NCBI GenBank assembly: GCA_965218775.1 | Contig: CBDCLS010000005.1 | Span: forward strand, 1,674,001-1,738,000 | Source: CAUZIZ01 sp965218775 | Lineage (GTDB): Bacteria; Acidobacteriota; UBA6911; RPQK01; JAJDTT01 | DNA length: 64,000 bases | Reading direction: 5' to 3' | Shown here: one piece after another, positions 27,974-36,473 of the stretch | Layout of the letters: every line of letters begins with the position of its first letter | How positions within the stretch are numbered: position 1 is the first letter of the stretch | The notes under the pieces: generated by a model | The model's database searches: none | What the model saw: the letters and a program-made list of their open reading frames with translations, nothing else | What the model was told of the DNA's origin: nothing | Made by a program: the position numbers and the translations under genes

Positions 27974-28987
27974 TTAGTTCCGTTGAGCTAGATCCTCGAC
28001 GCGTTCGACCTGAGCCCAGGTTCCACTGTCGATGGAAACCTCTCCTGCCAATCCCACCAGATGAGCCTGGGCCAGGGCTGTAGTATCGGCTCCGGTGGAC
28101 CCATCGTTCGCAACTGCGTCTAGGAAGTCCGCCACGCATTCATGCATTCCCGGCCAACCAACATGGGGTTGGAGCGCAGGGACGAGCTCTGATCGCCACC
28201 GCCTCTCAGTCTGCGTCCTAACCCTCAGCTCTCCGGTGAAGAGGTCCTCGACCAGATCACCATCCTCTCCAGAGACCTCAATCTGCGTTTCAGGCTCACT
28301 GCATACGCTGGAAATGCTGGCATCGAAGGTCCCCCAGATCCCTCCGTAGTCCAGCTGAACCAGTGTATATCCCTGCATCCGGCCCGACGTTCCCCTGCCG
28401 TCCTGGACCAGAACTCTTTCTGCAGGTCTTCCCACGACCCGATCCAAAGCGTCGACGTACCAGGCGACCAGCGAGTGCATCAGGCTGATCTGGGAGTGGG
28501 GCGCGGGATTCCAGGAAGCACGCATTCGAATACTCGCCGTCCGAGGCTCCCCGATTGCCCCTTCCGCGACTAACTGAGCCGCTCGATTGACGACGGGAAT
28601 AAATCTCAGCTCCATGTCGGCTTGAGTGATTTGAGGTGTTGCCAGAAGACGACCCAACACCGGCCGAATTCGATCCAAACTCTCGGCTACCGGAGGCTCG
28701 TAGAAAAAGGGCTTCCCAGATTCGATGGCAGCAAGGATTGCCGCCTCATGCTGGTTGTCGGGCAATGCGACAAACACCGCATCCAGATCCGGGTCGTCCA
28801 GGAGGGCTTCGAAGCCACTGTAGACCCGCACTTCAGACCCCAACTCGGTCCCAATCTGCTCCCGGGTTGCCGAACTGACTGCCGCAGCCGCGACGATGTC
28901 GGCGGAGCCAGCGCGCTGGATTGCAGGCACGTAGGCCTCTCGCGTCCAGCCCCCGTATCCTGCCAGTCCCACTCTCAGCTTGGACAT
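27974..28987 (-). CDS. Gfo/Idh/MocA family oxidoreductase
   Basis: The start ATG at 28987 gives MSKLRVGLAGYGG, placing the Rossmann glycines at the N-terminus as in the family; the longer frame upstream is not needed. The protein has 337 residues. NAD-binding, then VALPDNQHEAAI and SGKPFFYEPPVAES (the EKP-like motif altered to EPP) are seen. The catalytic Lys of EKP is replaced by Pro, so the enzyme may act on an unusual substrate or be non-catalytic. The stop TAA is formed by the TTAG target site of the adjoining MITE. Confidence 0.75.
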   Translation of the reverse strand: MSKLRVGLAGYGGWTREAYVPAIQRAGSADIVAAAAVSSATREQIGTELGSEVRVYSGFEALLDDPDLDAVFVALPDNQHEAAILAAIESGKPFFYEPPVAESLDRIRPVLGRLLATPQITQADMELRFIPVVNRAAQLVAEGAIGEPRTASIRMRASWNPAPHSQISLMHSLVAWYVDALDRVVGRPAERVLVQDGRGTSGRMQGYTLVQLDYGGIWGTFDASISSVCSEPETQIEVSGEDGDLVEDLFTGELRVRTQTERRWRSELVPALQPHVGWPGMHECVADFLDAVANDGSTGADTTALAQAHLVGLAGEVSIDSGTWAQVERVEDLAQRN

Positions 28988-29140
28988 ACCTGATGGACTG
29001 TAACATAGGTGCTCGCGCAGTTGCCCTCTGAGGGCGCTACAGTTGTAGCTCGGGTCGGGGGCGAACCGCGATCTGGGGAGCTTCGCCCACTGGATTCCCG
29101 ACCCTGATCTGTAGCATGATCCACCCGAGAGGAGACATCG

Positions 29141-29974
29141 ATGGAGCAAAGAAGCTACGGTCTACTGAAAGGCAAGAAGGGAATCGTCTTCGGACCCTTG
29201 AACGAGCACAGCCTGGGATGGCACATCGCACTCGCCTGTCACAGAGAAGAAGCCCGCCTGGCCATTTCCAATGTGAAGGTTGCCTTTCGCCTGGGAAGAG
29301 TGCAGGAGCTAGCGAAGCTTTGTGACGACGCACCCTTGATTCCCTGTGACGCCAGTTCGAGCGAAGACGTCGAGGCTGCTTTCCAACAGTTGAAGCAAAG
29401 CTTGGGAAAAGTGGATTTTATCGTTCACTCGCTCGGCATGTCACCCAACGTAAGAAAACTGAGATCCTACGATGATCTCAACTATGACTGGTTCCACAAG
29501 ACTCTAGACGTATCGGCCCTCTCACTACATCGAATCGTAAGCCAGGCCCTAAAGGCGGACGCCCTCAACGATGGCGGTAGTATCGCGGCACTCACCTACA
29601 TAGGTGCCCAAAGAGTCTTCTCCCGCTACTCTGACATGGCAGACGCCAAGGCATTACTCGAGAGCATCACACGCAGTCTGGGCTATCATCTGGGACAAAA
29701 AGGTATCCGCATCAACACAGTTTCACAAAGCCCCACCAAGACGACTGCAGGCGGAGGAATCAAAGGCTTCGATCAGCTATATGATGTCGCTGAGAAGATG
29801 TCTCCCCTGGGCAACGCCCAGGCCGGCGATTGCGCTGACTTTGTGGTAGCCCTGCTTTCCGACCTGTGCCGCAAAGTAACCATGCAAAACATCTACCACG
29901 ACGGTGGATTCAGCTCGGTGGGCATCAGCGATTCGGTCTTGGAGGCGCTTTATGGTGGACCGGAGACAGGATGA
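29141..29974 (+). CDS. fabI: Enoyl-[acyl-carrier-protein] reductase (NADH)
   Basis: FabI carries out the last step of each fatty-acid elongation cycle. The 277 residues have GLLKGKKGIVFGPLNEHSLGWHIA at the N-terminus, SLGMSP in the centre, and the active-site pair Y-x6-K in RYSDMADAKALLES. KGIRINTVSQSPTKT follows. The start has AGAGGAG at good spacing. It is complete. The stop codon lies 2 bp before a large fold-back element shared with the convergent ABC exporter gene. Confidence 0.9.
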   Translation: MEQRSYGLLKGKKGIVFGPLNEHSLGWHIALACHREEARLAISNVKVAFRLGRVQELAKLCDDAPLIPCDASSSEDVEAAFQQLKQSLGKVDFIVHSLGMSPNVRKLRSYDDLNYDWFHKTLDVSALSLHRIVSQALKADALNDGGSIAALTYIGAQRVFSRYSDMADAKALLESITRSLGYHLGQKGIRINTVSQSPTKTTAGGGIKGFDQLYDVAEKMSPLGNAQAGDCADFVVALLSDLCRKVTMQNIYHDGGFSSVGISDSVLEALYGGPETG

Positions 29975-29976
29975 AT

Positions 29977-30123
29977 AGGTCGCACGTCTGAACATCTGAA
30001 CGTCGCACGTCCCAGATCCCCCACACGTCGGCTGGACCTGTCAGGCTGGCAGCAATCACCGGGCGCAGCAAGCCGAACCCCAACCTGAAACGTGCGACGT
30101 TCAGACGTTTCGACGTGCGACCT
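29977..30123. terminator. 147-bp fold-back between convergent genes, probable bidirectional terminator
   Basis: The left arm AGGTCGCACGTCTGAACATC... and the right arm ending ...TTCGACGTGCGACCT are long imperfect inverted repeats with 7-8-bp internal periodicity (GTCGCAC, TCTGAAC). It starts 2 bp after the fabI stop and ends 2 bp before the stop of the ABC exporter, filling the convergent gap exactly. Terminator function is an inference from position. Confidence 0.65.
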
Positions 30124-30125
30124 CT

Positions 30126-31913
30126 TTAACTCGCCTCCGACTGCGCATCAGACAAGCGGCGGTAGAGTAGAGAGCGGTTGAGAAGCCCTTGATGATCGCC
30201 AATGTCGATGATTCGGCCGGCATCGAGCACGACGATCCGATCGGCTTTTCGCACGGTTGACAATCGGTGTGCTATGACGAGAGTGGTACGATTCTCCATC
30301 AGGTTGTGGAGCGCGTTTTGAACCAACTGCTCGGATTCAGTGTCCAGCGCCGAGGTGGCCTCATCCAGAATCAGTATGGGTGCCTGTTTGAGAATCGCCC
30401 GGGCGATGGCGATGCGCTGGCGCTGCCCGCCTGAGAGCTGTTGGCCCCGGTCTCCGATGACGGTGTCGTAGCCGCTGGGAAGGGCCTTGATGACATCGTG
30501 AATGAAGGCAGCCCTAGCCGCTTCCTCGATCTCATCTGAGGAGCAATCTTCCCTCCCGTAGCCGATGTTGTTCGCCACCGTGTCGTTGAACAGAAAGGTG
30601 TCCTGAGTCACGATTGCGATCTGATCTCGCAGAGACTCCAGTTGAGCTTCGCGAATGTCGACGCCATCAATCGTGATGCGTCCCGCGGTGACGTCGAAGA
30701 ACCTGGGAATCAGGCTTGCCATGCTGGATTTTCCGGCGCCACTTGGCCCCACCAGGGCGATGATCTCCCCCCGCCCTATCGAAAGATCCAAGTCCTGCAG
30801 AACGGTACTGTCTCCCCCATCTTCGTAGCTGAAAGAGACCCCTTCGAAAACGATCTCCCTACTCAAAGGTGCAAGCGTCTGGGCCTCTGGTAGATCCGGA
30901 ATCTCCATACGGGTTGCCAGCAGATCGAAAATCCGGCCCGCCGAGGCCGAGGAGTGCTGAAAGTGCAGGTGCATACGGGACAACTTCCTAACCGGCTCGT
31001 AGAGCCGGAAAAGAGAGACCATGAACACCGCAAAGACGCCGATCGTGAAACCCTGGTTCATCTGATGATGGGCGTAGAGAAGGAAGGGGAAAAAGGAGGC
31101 GTAACCGATAAACTCGATCAAAGGCGAATTCAAGGCACCGATGCGGGCGGCCTTCAAATTGACTCGGACCAGGTTCCGGTTGAGTCTCCGAAAACGTCTC
31201 TTCTCGTAATCCTCCATGGTGAAGGCTTTGACGATCTGGTTTCCCGCAATCGTCTCTTGCAGGGCATGACTTATTTCCTCCAGATGCTCCTGACTCCAGA
31301 GACTGGCTGTCCGAATCTTTCGGCCCAGGTTCAATATGATGAACAGCACCAAGGGCGCGGCGAGAAAAGACAAGAGAGCCAGCTTCCAATCCGTGTACAT
31401 GACGAGCCCCAGGAAGAAGAGGAAGAGAAAAATCTGACGGAGAAAGTCAGTCAGGATCCTGCTCACTGCGATCTGCAGTCGCTCTGTGTCGCTAACGACG
31501 CGTACCATCAGTCTCCCGCTGGTATTGTGCGCAAAGAAGGCCAGAGATTGCTCCAGAAGATGCCTGTAGAGGTCATTCCTTAGCGCGGCCACTACTCTGT
31601 GCCCGGTGTACCCCATGGCATACTCCGCACAGTAGAGAAAAAGTCCTTTCAGAAACGCAAATCCCACCAGGACGTAAGCGATCCGCGAAAGCGGATTCTC
31701 CTGGAGACCCAACCAGTCGTGGAGAAAGGCGAACTTGCCCTCTACGACACCGCCTCCCTGTGCGCCCTCACCCGACCACTGATTTAGAATAGGAGATAGC
31801 AGCGTGACGGGAACGGTCTCAAGAGCGCCGGTGAAAACGAGCAGGATCAGCGCCAGGACAAGGAGTGGAAGATGGGGTCGGAGATAGGGAAAAAGCTTGC
31901 GGATCTCGTTCAC
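30126..31913 (-). CDS. ABC exporter, MsbA-like (fused TMD-NBD)
   Basis: The 595-residue half-transporter has six helices in residues about 15-310, then a nucleotide-binding domain: Walker A GPSGAGKSS at 389-397, Q-loop in IAIVTQDTFLF, signature LSGGQRQRIAIARA, Walker B ILILDEATSALD and the H-loop IAHRLST. The family exports lipids, lipid A precursors, peptides or drugs as a homodimer in the inner membrane. No partner gene adjoins it, so the substrate is not indicated. Confidence 0.9.
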   Translation of the reverse strand: MNEIRKLFPYLRPHLPLLVLALILLVFTGALETVPVTLLSPILNQWSGEGAQGGGVVEGKFAFLHDWLGLQENPLSRIAYVLVGFAFLKGLFLYCAEYAMGYTGHRVVAALRNDLYRHLLEQSLAFFAHNTSGRLMVRVVSDTERLQIAVSRILTDFLRQIFLFLFFLGLVMYTDWKLALLSFLAAPLVLFIILNLGRKIRTASLWSQEHLEEISHALQETIAGNQIVKAFTMEDYEKRRFRRLNRNLVRVNLKAARIGALNSPLIEFIGYASFFPFLLYAHHQMNQGFTIGVFAVFMVSLFRLYEPVRKLSRMHLHFQHSSASAGRIFDLLATRMEIPDLPEAQTLAPLSREIVFEGVSFSYEDGGDSTVLQDLDLSIGRGEIIALVGPSGAGKSSMASLIPRFFDVTAGRITIDGVDIREAQLESLRDQIAIVTQDTFLFNDTVANNIGYGREDCSSDEIEEAARAAFIHDVIKALPSGYDTVIGDRGQQLSGGQRQRIAIARAILKQAPILILDEATSALDTESEQLVQNALHNLMENRTTLVIAHRLSTVRKADRIVVLDAGRIIDIGDHQGLLNRSLLYRRLSDAQSEAS

Positions 31914-32182
31914 GAACGACGATTGTATTCTAAATTCCTGATCTCAGCGATTGGGCTCCCCTTCGGTCGGGTCTATAATGAGTCCACCATACAGGGAGCT
32001 TAAACGAACATGATCTGGAAGCGCTGGACTCGACCTTCGGTGAACTAGCCGAAGCGATCGAAAAAGGAGACGCAGAGACTCGCCTACAGGGACCGATAGC
32101 AGAGAGTGGATTCTCCCGGCTGACTTAGTACACTGGGTGACAAGTCGGCGATTCTTCCGACCAGTGGAGCCCGTTCTATCCC
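31914..32182. other. Intergenic stretch before an IS, possible broken small gene
   Basis: A short frame begins ATGAGTCCACCATACAGGG and stops after 11 codons. A second frame, one base away, reads on as HDLEALDSTFGELAEAIEKG and ends LTRLT-like at about 32124. Together they look like a frameshifted small protein, but I cannot assign a family. The motif TTAGTACACTGG, seen in the fold-back at 2910, follows directly. Confidence 0.3.
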
Positions 32183-32362
32183 CAGCCATTTCTCAAAGTC
32201 TTTTGAGAGAGATCCTTTAAGAGCAAGCAGAGATAAGAGTTAGCAGTGATCTGAGTGAATGGGAATCGCTCGGTCATTGTTGCAAAACTCGGGAAGTCGA
32301 GTAACTGTGCTGGTTCTGACACTATGTGAGAGTGTCAGATAGTTCTGGTATCCTGTCCGTCA

Positions 32363-32701
32363 GTGAAAGGTCGGCCGGATCCACTACTGCAGCGTCGGGG
32401 CGCCCTGGCCCGACTGTTGCCGCGTTTTCGCGAGATGCTGCCGGGCTCCTTGGTCTTTCGCCGCCGCCGTTGCGGCAAAGCCAATTGCATCTGCGCGCAG
32501 GGCCGCGCCCATTGGCATCGCAGTGCTCAGTTAGTGATCGCTCAACGGGGAGGGGCGGCGAAGACCTATCACGTGCCCCACCACCAGGTGCAGGAAGTAC
32601 AGAGGCGCTTGGCGCTGCGGGCCGAGTTGGAAGCTAAGGTTCGGGAGATCTTGCGTTTGAATCTCGAGCGCTGGTTGGCGGAGAAGAAACCGAAGCCGTG
32701 A
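32363..32701 (+). CDS. DUF6788-like protein encoded in an IS
   Basis: The 112 residues contain RRRRCGKANCICAQGRAHWH, a Cys-rich segment typical of DUF6788 proteins, and a helical tail (QEVQRRLALRAELEAKVREI). The start is GTG at 32363. Its stop overlaps the start of the transposase (GTGA), so translation is probably coupled. DUF6788 genes are often found beside transposases; their role is unknown. A DNA-binding zinc element is a fair guess from the Cys/His spacing but is not shown. Confidence 0.65.
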   Translation: MKGRPDPLLQRRGALARLLPRFREMLPGSLVFRRRRCGKANCICAQGRAHWHRSAQLVIAQRGGAAKTYHVPHHQVQEVQRRLALRAELEAKVREILRLNLERWLAEKKPKP

Positions 32702-33933
32702 GCTCCCTCCGACGGTTGGACGCCTATCTGGAGAAGGTCTTCGACTGGTCGCGACAACTGGAGCGGCTGGAGGATGGCAGACAGGCGCCTCGGGTGCCGC
32801 TGACCCAGGTCTTCGAGGGGGTGTTCTGGGGCACGGTCCTGCAGCAGCAAAGTCTGCACAGCATTGAGGCCGAATGTCGGGAAGGCCTCTTGCGTCGTCG
32901 GGTGGGGCCCTTGAGTGAAAGTACGGTGGGCTATGCTTTGGAGCGGATGGACTTGGAGTCGCTGCGGGCGCTGTCGATCGGGGTGGCACGGCGATTGAAA
33001 CGCAACGCAGTGCTGCACTGGGAGACGGCGGGCGGGCAGCTGGCGATGGCAATCGATGGGATCGAACTGTTTCAATCCGAAAGCCGTTGTTGTGCAGACT
33101 GCTTGCAGCGACACAAGCAACGGGAGGGTCAGCCGGTGGTGGAGTTTCATCACCGGGTGGTGGTCGCTTCGCTGGTGGGCTTTGGCTTTCGTTTCGTGGT
33201 GGATCTGGAAGGCTTACAGCCGGGCGAGAATGAAGTAGGAGCGGGCGAGCGACTCTTGCGACGAATGGTGGGAGAGTTAGGCCGGCGCTTTTTTCAGATT
33301 GTCACCGTCGATGCGCTTTATACGGTCCCGTCCTTTGTGCAGGCAGTGCGGGAGTTAGGCCTGGAACTAGTCGCCCCGCTCAAGGCCAACCAGCCGGATC
33401 TCCTCGAGCAAGCCCAGCGACGCCTACAGGGGCCTCCGGACACCGTCCTGGAGGGGCCCGGCTCGAAGCGACAGCAGATCTGGGAGGAGCCACGACTTTG
33501 GTGGGACAGCGGGCGCCGCTCCGTGCGGGTGTTGCGGGTCGTGAGCGAGCGGGAAGTCAGCGAACGGATCGCCGGCCACAAGCAGAGCCGCACGATCCGC
33601 AGCGAGGCCTTCTATCTGAGCACTTGTCCCCGGCCCCGCACTCACGCCCACAGTATCGTTCGCTTAGCCGCCGCCCGCTGGGAGTTGGAGACCTCGACGT
33701 TTGCTCACCTGAGTTCGGAGTATGGACTCAAGCATGCTCAGGTGCATAGTGGGAAACCTCGGGCCTTCGTGGCTCAACTGATGATTCGTTTGCTGGCAGC
33801 GGCTCTGTTTATGATCTTTGTCTGTCGACAAGTCTGGAGTCATTGCCGTCGCCACAAACCCAGCCTCAAGCTGATTGTCCAGCGTTGTTACTGGAACTTA
33901 GCCCAGTCTCCCGAAGCCTGGGCTCCTGGCTGA
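32698..33933 (+). CDS. IS4-superfamily transposase
   Basis: The 411-residue protein begins with GTG overlapping the upstream stop. A likely first catalytic Asp is in AIDGIELF, next to a Cys cluster (CCADCLQRHKQR). The second Asp lies in VTVDALY, and the C-terminus has the Y/R/E-type segment AAARWELETSTFAHLSSEYGLKH, which carries a candidate Glu. It is complete. I place it in the DDE IS4 superfamily, but the exact family is unclear. A hairpin GAGCCC-cgaaa-GGGCTC lies after the stop. Confidence 0.75.
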   Translation: MSSLRRLDAYLEKVFDWSRQLERLEDGRQAPRVPLTQVFEGVFWGTVLQQQSLHSIEAECREGLLRRRVGPLSESTVGYALERMDLESLRALSIGVARRLKRNAVLHWETAGGQLAMAIDGIELFQSESRCCADCLQRHKQREGQPVVEFHHRVVVASLVGFGFRFVVDLEGLQPGENEVGAGERLLRRMVGELGRRFFQIVTVDALYTVPSFVQAVRELGLELVAPLKANQPDLLEQAQRRLQGPPDTVLEGPGSKRQQIWEEPRLWWDSGRRSVRVLRVVSEREVSERIAGHKQSRTIRSEAFYLSTCPRPRTHAHSIVRLAAARWELETSTFAHLSSEYGLKHAQVHSGKPRAFVAQLMIRLLAAALFMIFVCRQVWSHCRRHKPSLKLIVQRCYWNLAQSPEAWAPG

Positions 33934-34296
33934 GCCCAGCGCCCTGTTTTTCGATGGCTGCTCCGACTCCGGCTAGGCGAGCCCCGAAAGGGCTCAGGCC
34001 CCCGTGTCTCTTCTCTCCTAAAATCAAGGCCTTCAAGCCTTCCACAATTCACTCCACCTTCCTCCCTCCTTGATTCCTATCCCCAATTGCTGCCTTTTCA
34101 GTCCTTTTGGCACCGACCCTATTCCGGTTTGAGAAACCGCTGTTCTATCCCAGACGCGCTTTACATACCGCCCATCTATGGCGTAGTCTTAGTCTGGTCT
34201 CAGGCAAACGGGGAGAGGATCTTCAGGTACCGTCAGATATTTGTCAAGAGGTGATATTGCGGTGCTTCGGGTCATTTTTAACGACTGGAGTTAGCT
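33934..34296. other. IS right end and upstream region of the XRE gene
   Basis: Up to 34142 this is the non-coding right end of the two-gene IS. The remaining 150 bp form the upstream region of the regulator gene, with no other coding potential seen. Confidence 0.5.
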
Positions 34297-34890
34297 ATGA
34301 GTAAGACCAGAGGAGTCAATGAGTTTGTTCGTCGGCGTCTCCGGGAACTGCGCCAGAGCAAGAGGATGAGAATCAAGGACCTGGCCCTACAGTCCGGGAT
34401 TCCAACCGGCTCGTATGGGTGCATGGAAAGCGGCTTCTACAACATCAGCCTTGACAACTTGTTTCGGATGTTGGGCGTTCTGGAAGCGGACATCCATGAC
34501 GTCTGGCCGGTGGAATCAGTCGGCTCCCAGACACTCGATCAGCCAGTCTACTTGAGGAAAATCCAGGAATTCCGGCTAAGCGAGATCGTGTCTTTGTCGG
34601 GAGCACAGGGCGCGGCGCTCTTCTGCCTCGAGGAGGGGAAGTGTAAAGTCCTTCTCTATCAGAACCTGAGCGACTTTCTAATCGACCGACTCCACTTCTA
34701 TCTGGAGGATAGTCTCAGCTACGATCAGGGCCTTTGGTTCGAAAAGCAGCACGGCGACCAGCGCTATTGCCTCTTTCTCCACGCCAAGGACTGTGCTCCC
34801 TACCTCAAACAGCTAATCGAACACTACCTGATGGTCTTTGCGCACGTGTTCAGTCGACTCAGGGCTCAAGACGTCGAGAGAAAAGGCTGA
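34297..34890 (+). CDS. XRE-family transcriptional regulator with C-terminal sensor-like region
   Basis: Residues about 10-70 form a helix-turn-helix domain (RRRLRELRQSKRMRIKDLALQSGIPTGSY...NLFRMLGVLEADI). The remaining 120 residues are not a known ligand domain to me; they include EEGKCKVLLYQNLSDFLIDRL and HGDQRYCLFLHAKDC and may sense a small signal. The upstream gap contains the right end of the two-gene IS. It is convergent with the small membrane operon that ends at 34927. Confidence 0.75.
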   Translation: MSKTRGVNEFVRRRLRELRQSKRMRIKDLALQSGIPTGSYGCMESGFYNISLDNLFRMLGVLEADIHDVWPVESVGSQTLDQPVYLRKIQEFRLSEIVSLSGAQGAALFCLEEGKCKVLLYQNLSDFLIDRLHFYLEDSLSYDQGLWFEKQHGDQRYCLFLHAKDCAPYLKQLIEHYLMVFAHVFSRLRAQDVERKG

Positions 34891-34926
34891 GAACAGTCCC
34901 CATGACAGGGGCAGAATCGGTTCTGG

Positions 34927-35334
34927 CTAGTCCAACGTGCGAAAAAGAGCCAATTCCAGGCCGGAGAGAAACCTGAGGTCGGCTCGGCCGCAAACAAGCT
35001 TGGATTTGAGGCGAATCAGATAGTAACTCGAGAAGAAAACAGCAGCCCAGAATAGGGAGGCTATTCTTAGCTCCCTAGCACGGAGCAACTCGAGCACATC
35101 CTTCCTCAGGCTTTCCGAAAACTCCAAGAGGAGTGCTTGGCGAGATTCTTCATTCTGCATCAGAAGACGAACATCCGGGGCCTCTACCAACCGCAGAATG
35201 TGCGCCAACCGAAGCTCTACTTGTTCCAATCGCCTTCTCTCAGACTCTCCCGACCTGAAGGCGGCAACCGCGTTGTAGAACATATAGCAAACGAGCAGAA
35301 GCGACAGTGCCAGGACGTAAAAAAACACCATCAT
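34927..35334 (-). CDS. Small membrane protein with cytoplasmic coiled region
   Basis: The 135 residues start with a hydrophobic helix (FFYVLALSLLLVCYMFYNAVAA), continue with a charged helical region (SESERRRLEQVELRLAHIL...) and have a second helix near 95-112. The start overlaps the stop of the upstream 7-helix protein by ATGA, so the two are one operon and probably interact. No family assignment is possible from sequence alone. Confidence 0.6.
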   Translation of the reverse strand: MMVFFYVLALSLLLVCYMFYNAVAAFRSGESERRRLEQVELRLAHILRLVEAPDVRLLMQNEESRQALLLEFSESLRKDVLELLRARELRIASLFWAAVFFSSYYLIRLKSKLVCGRADLRFLSGLELALFRTLD

Positions 35335-36074
35335 CGATTGAAAATAAGAGACCTCAATACCTGCTGCAACCTGGTGTTGAGCTCATCCAGTTTTTTTTTG
35401 TCCGGAGCCTGGAGTCGGTGCATTGGCCTTTCATCCCAGAGGGTATAGGCGAATGTGATGAGAGCAACAAGGTAGATGAACTGGCCAAAGAAGCGAAAAA
35501 TCGTCACAGAGGAGTCCAGGAACAACAAATTAGAGAAGTTAATGGCCTGGAAAGCCACCATTAGAGAAACTCCGGACAGGATACCCAGGAAGTTCTGACC
35601 CAAGATGATGCCGCGGTGTTGCCCGATCGCGCGGTAGACAATGAGACAGAGAAAAACCTGGAACACAAAAGTAATTGCATGGTAGCGCACAAAGTAGTCA
35701 CGCCCTCCAACAAGGACCGTCCAGACGACCGGTGCCGTCACGAGCAAAATAACGATAACGGATCGTAGGAACTCTCTTCCAGGAATTTTTGTATTGCCAA
35801 GAATCCGCTGGTAAAGATCTCGCAGCACCCAGAGCTGTAGGACCGGAATCAGGAGAGCCCGGACGTTAAATACGTAGTAATACTCTGAGGACACCCGTCC
35901 ATAGGTAGCTATCGTCACAGCCAAGACGGTCGAGCCGATGAAAACGTAGCCTATATAGCCGTAGAAGATGGGAAATTGCCCGAACATCCGATTTCCGTAT
36001 GCTCGATACAAGATCAAGCCCAGCAGGATCAGGTTTACTCCCCATAGAAAATAGTAGAAGGACATCTGGGGCAA
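35331..36074 (-). CDS. Seven-helix membrane protein, unknown function
   Basis: The 247-residue protein has about seven hydrophobic helices, with conserved-looking aromatic loops such as RVSSEYYYVFNVRALL and DYFVRYHAITFV. It resembles multi-helix sensor-like proteins I have seen only as hypothetical proteins in acidobacterial genomes, so the function is open. Its stop overlaps the start of the downstream small membrane protein. Confidence 0.65.
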   Translation of the reverse strand: MPQMSFYYFLWGVNLILLGLILYRAYGNRMFGQFPIFYGYIGYVFIGSTVLAVTIATYGRVSSEYYYVFNVRALLIPVLQLWVLRDLYQRILGNTKIPGREFLRSVIVILLVTAPVVWTVLVGGRDYFVRYHAITFVFQVFLCLIVYRAIGQHRGIILGQNFLGILSGVSLMVAFQAINFSNLLFLDSSVTIFRFFGQFIYLVALITFAYTLWDERPMHRLQAPDKKKLDELNTRLQQVLRSLIFNR

Positions 36075-36103
36075 GGCTAACCGTAATCCCCAACTAGATC
36101 AAG

Positions 36104-36335
36104 TAGCTAGAAAGTAGCGAGCAACCTCACACCGCCGAGGACATTTGTATGTGCTGAGTCCTTTTCTTACCCTTGCCCGTGCCTTTGCCCGCGGCCGTGC
36201 CCGAGTTCCTCTTTCTCATCCAGGCCCAACGATTGTGGGAAGACGCAGGGCAAGGGCACGGGCGCGGGCAAAGGCACGGGAAACTTCTTCGCAAACTTGA
36301 CCAGTCTGTGAACTTTTTCTCGAACAAGGGGTCTC
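36104..36335 (-). repeat. Hexamer-rich fold-back repeat, copy 2
   Basis: This inverted, diverged copy of the 2311 repeat has CCCTTGCCCGTGCC and GGGCAAGGGCACGGG as its arms, with outer flanks CTAGAAAGTAGCGAGC and CTTGACCAGTCTGTGAAC. It sits between the seven-helix membrane protein and the Cys-rich peptide gene. Confidence 0.6.
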
Positions 36336-36440
36336 TAGCTCTAGCTGGAAACGCATTGGTAATACCAAAACGGAATCCGTCTTGAATATTGGTCATTCCA
36401 AAACAACTTTTTGGTGTCGTCGGCAGTCAATAGACTGCGT

Positions 36441-36457
36441 TTATTAGTTTCTAATCA
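36441..36457. promoter_or_regulatory. Palindrome resembling a Fur/PerR operator
   Basis: TTATTAG-TTT-CTAATCA is an inverted repeat with one mismatch, 16 bp before the ATG of the exported Cys-rich peptide and 17 bp before the strong GTAGGAGG site region. Fur-family operators are AT-rich inverted repeats of similar length. A Fur-type regulator is encoded 417 bp downstream. The assignment is inference. Confidence 0.4.
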
Positions 36458-36473
36458 ACCGTAGGAGGTCCAG

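Larger units (their letters stand above)
32183..34142 (+). mobile_element. Two-gene insertion sequence with 9-bp target duplication
   Basis: The left end CAGCCATTTCTCAAAGTC and the right-end complement CAGCGGTTTCTCAAACCGG are imperfect inverted repeats. TTCTATCCC occurs directly on both sides (32174-32182 and 34143-34151), a clear 9-bp duplication. The element is 1,960 bp and carries a DUF6788-like protein and an IS4-superfamily transposase with overlapping reading frames. A hairpin (TCTGACACT...AGTGTCAGA at 32315-32339) precedes the first gene. Confidence 0.85.

Noticed and set aside
27974..29149. Upstream extension of the Gfo/Idh/MocA protein to 29149
   Set aside because: The added 54 residues lack a leader, whereas a start at 28987 puts the Rossmann glycines at the usual place.
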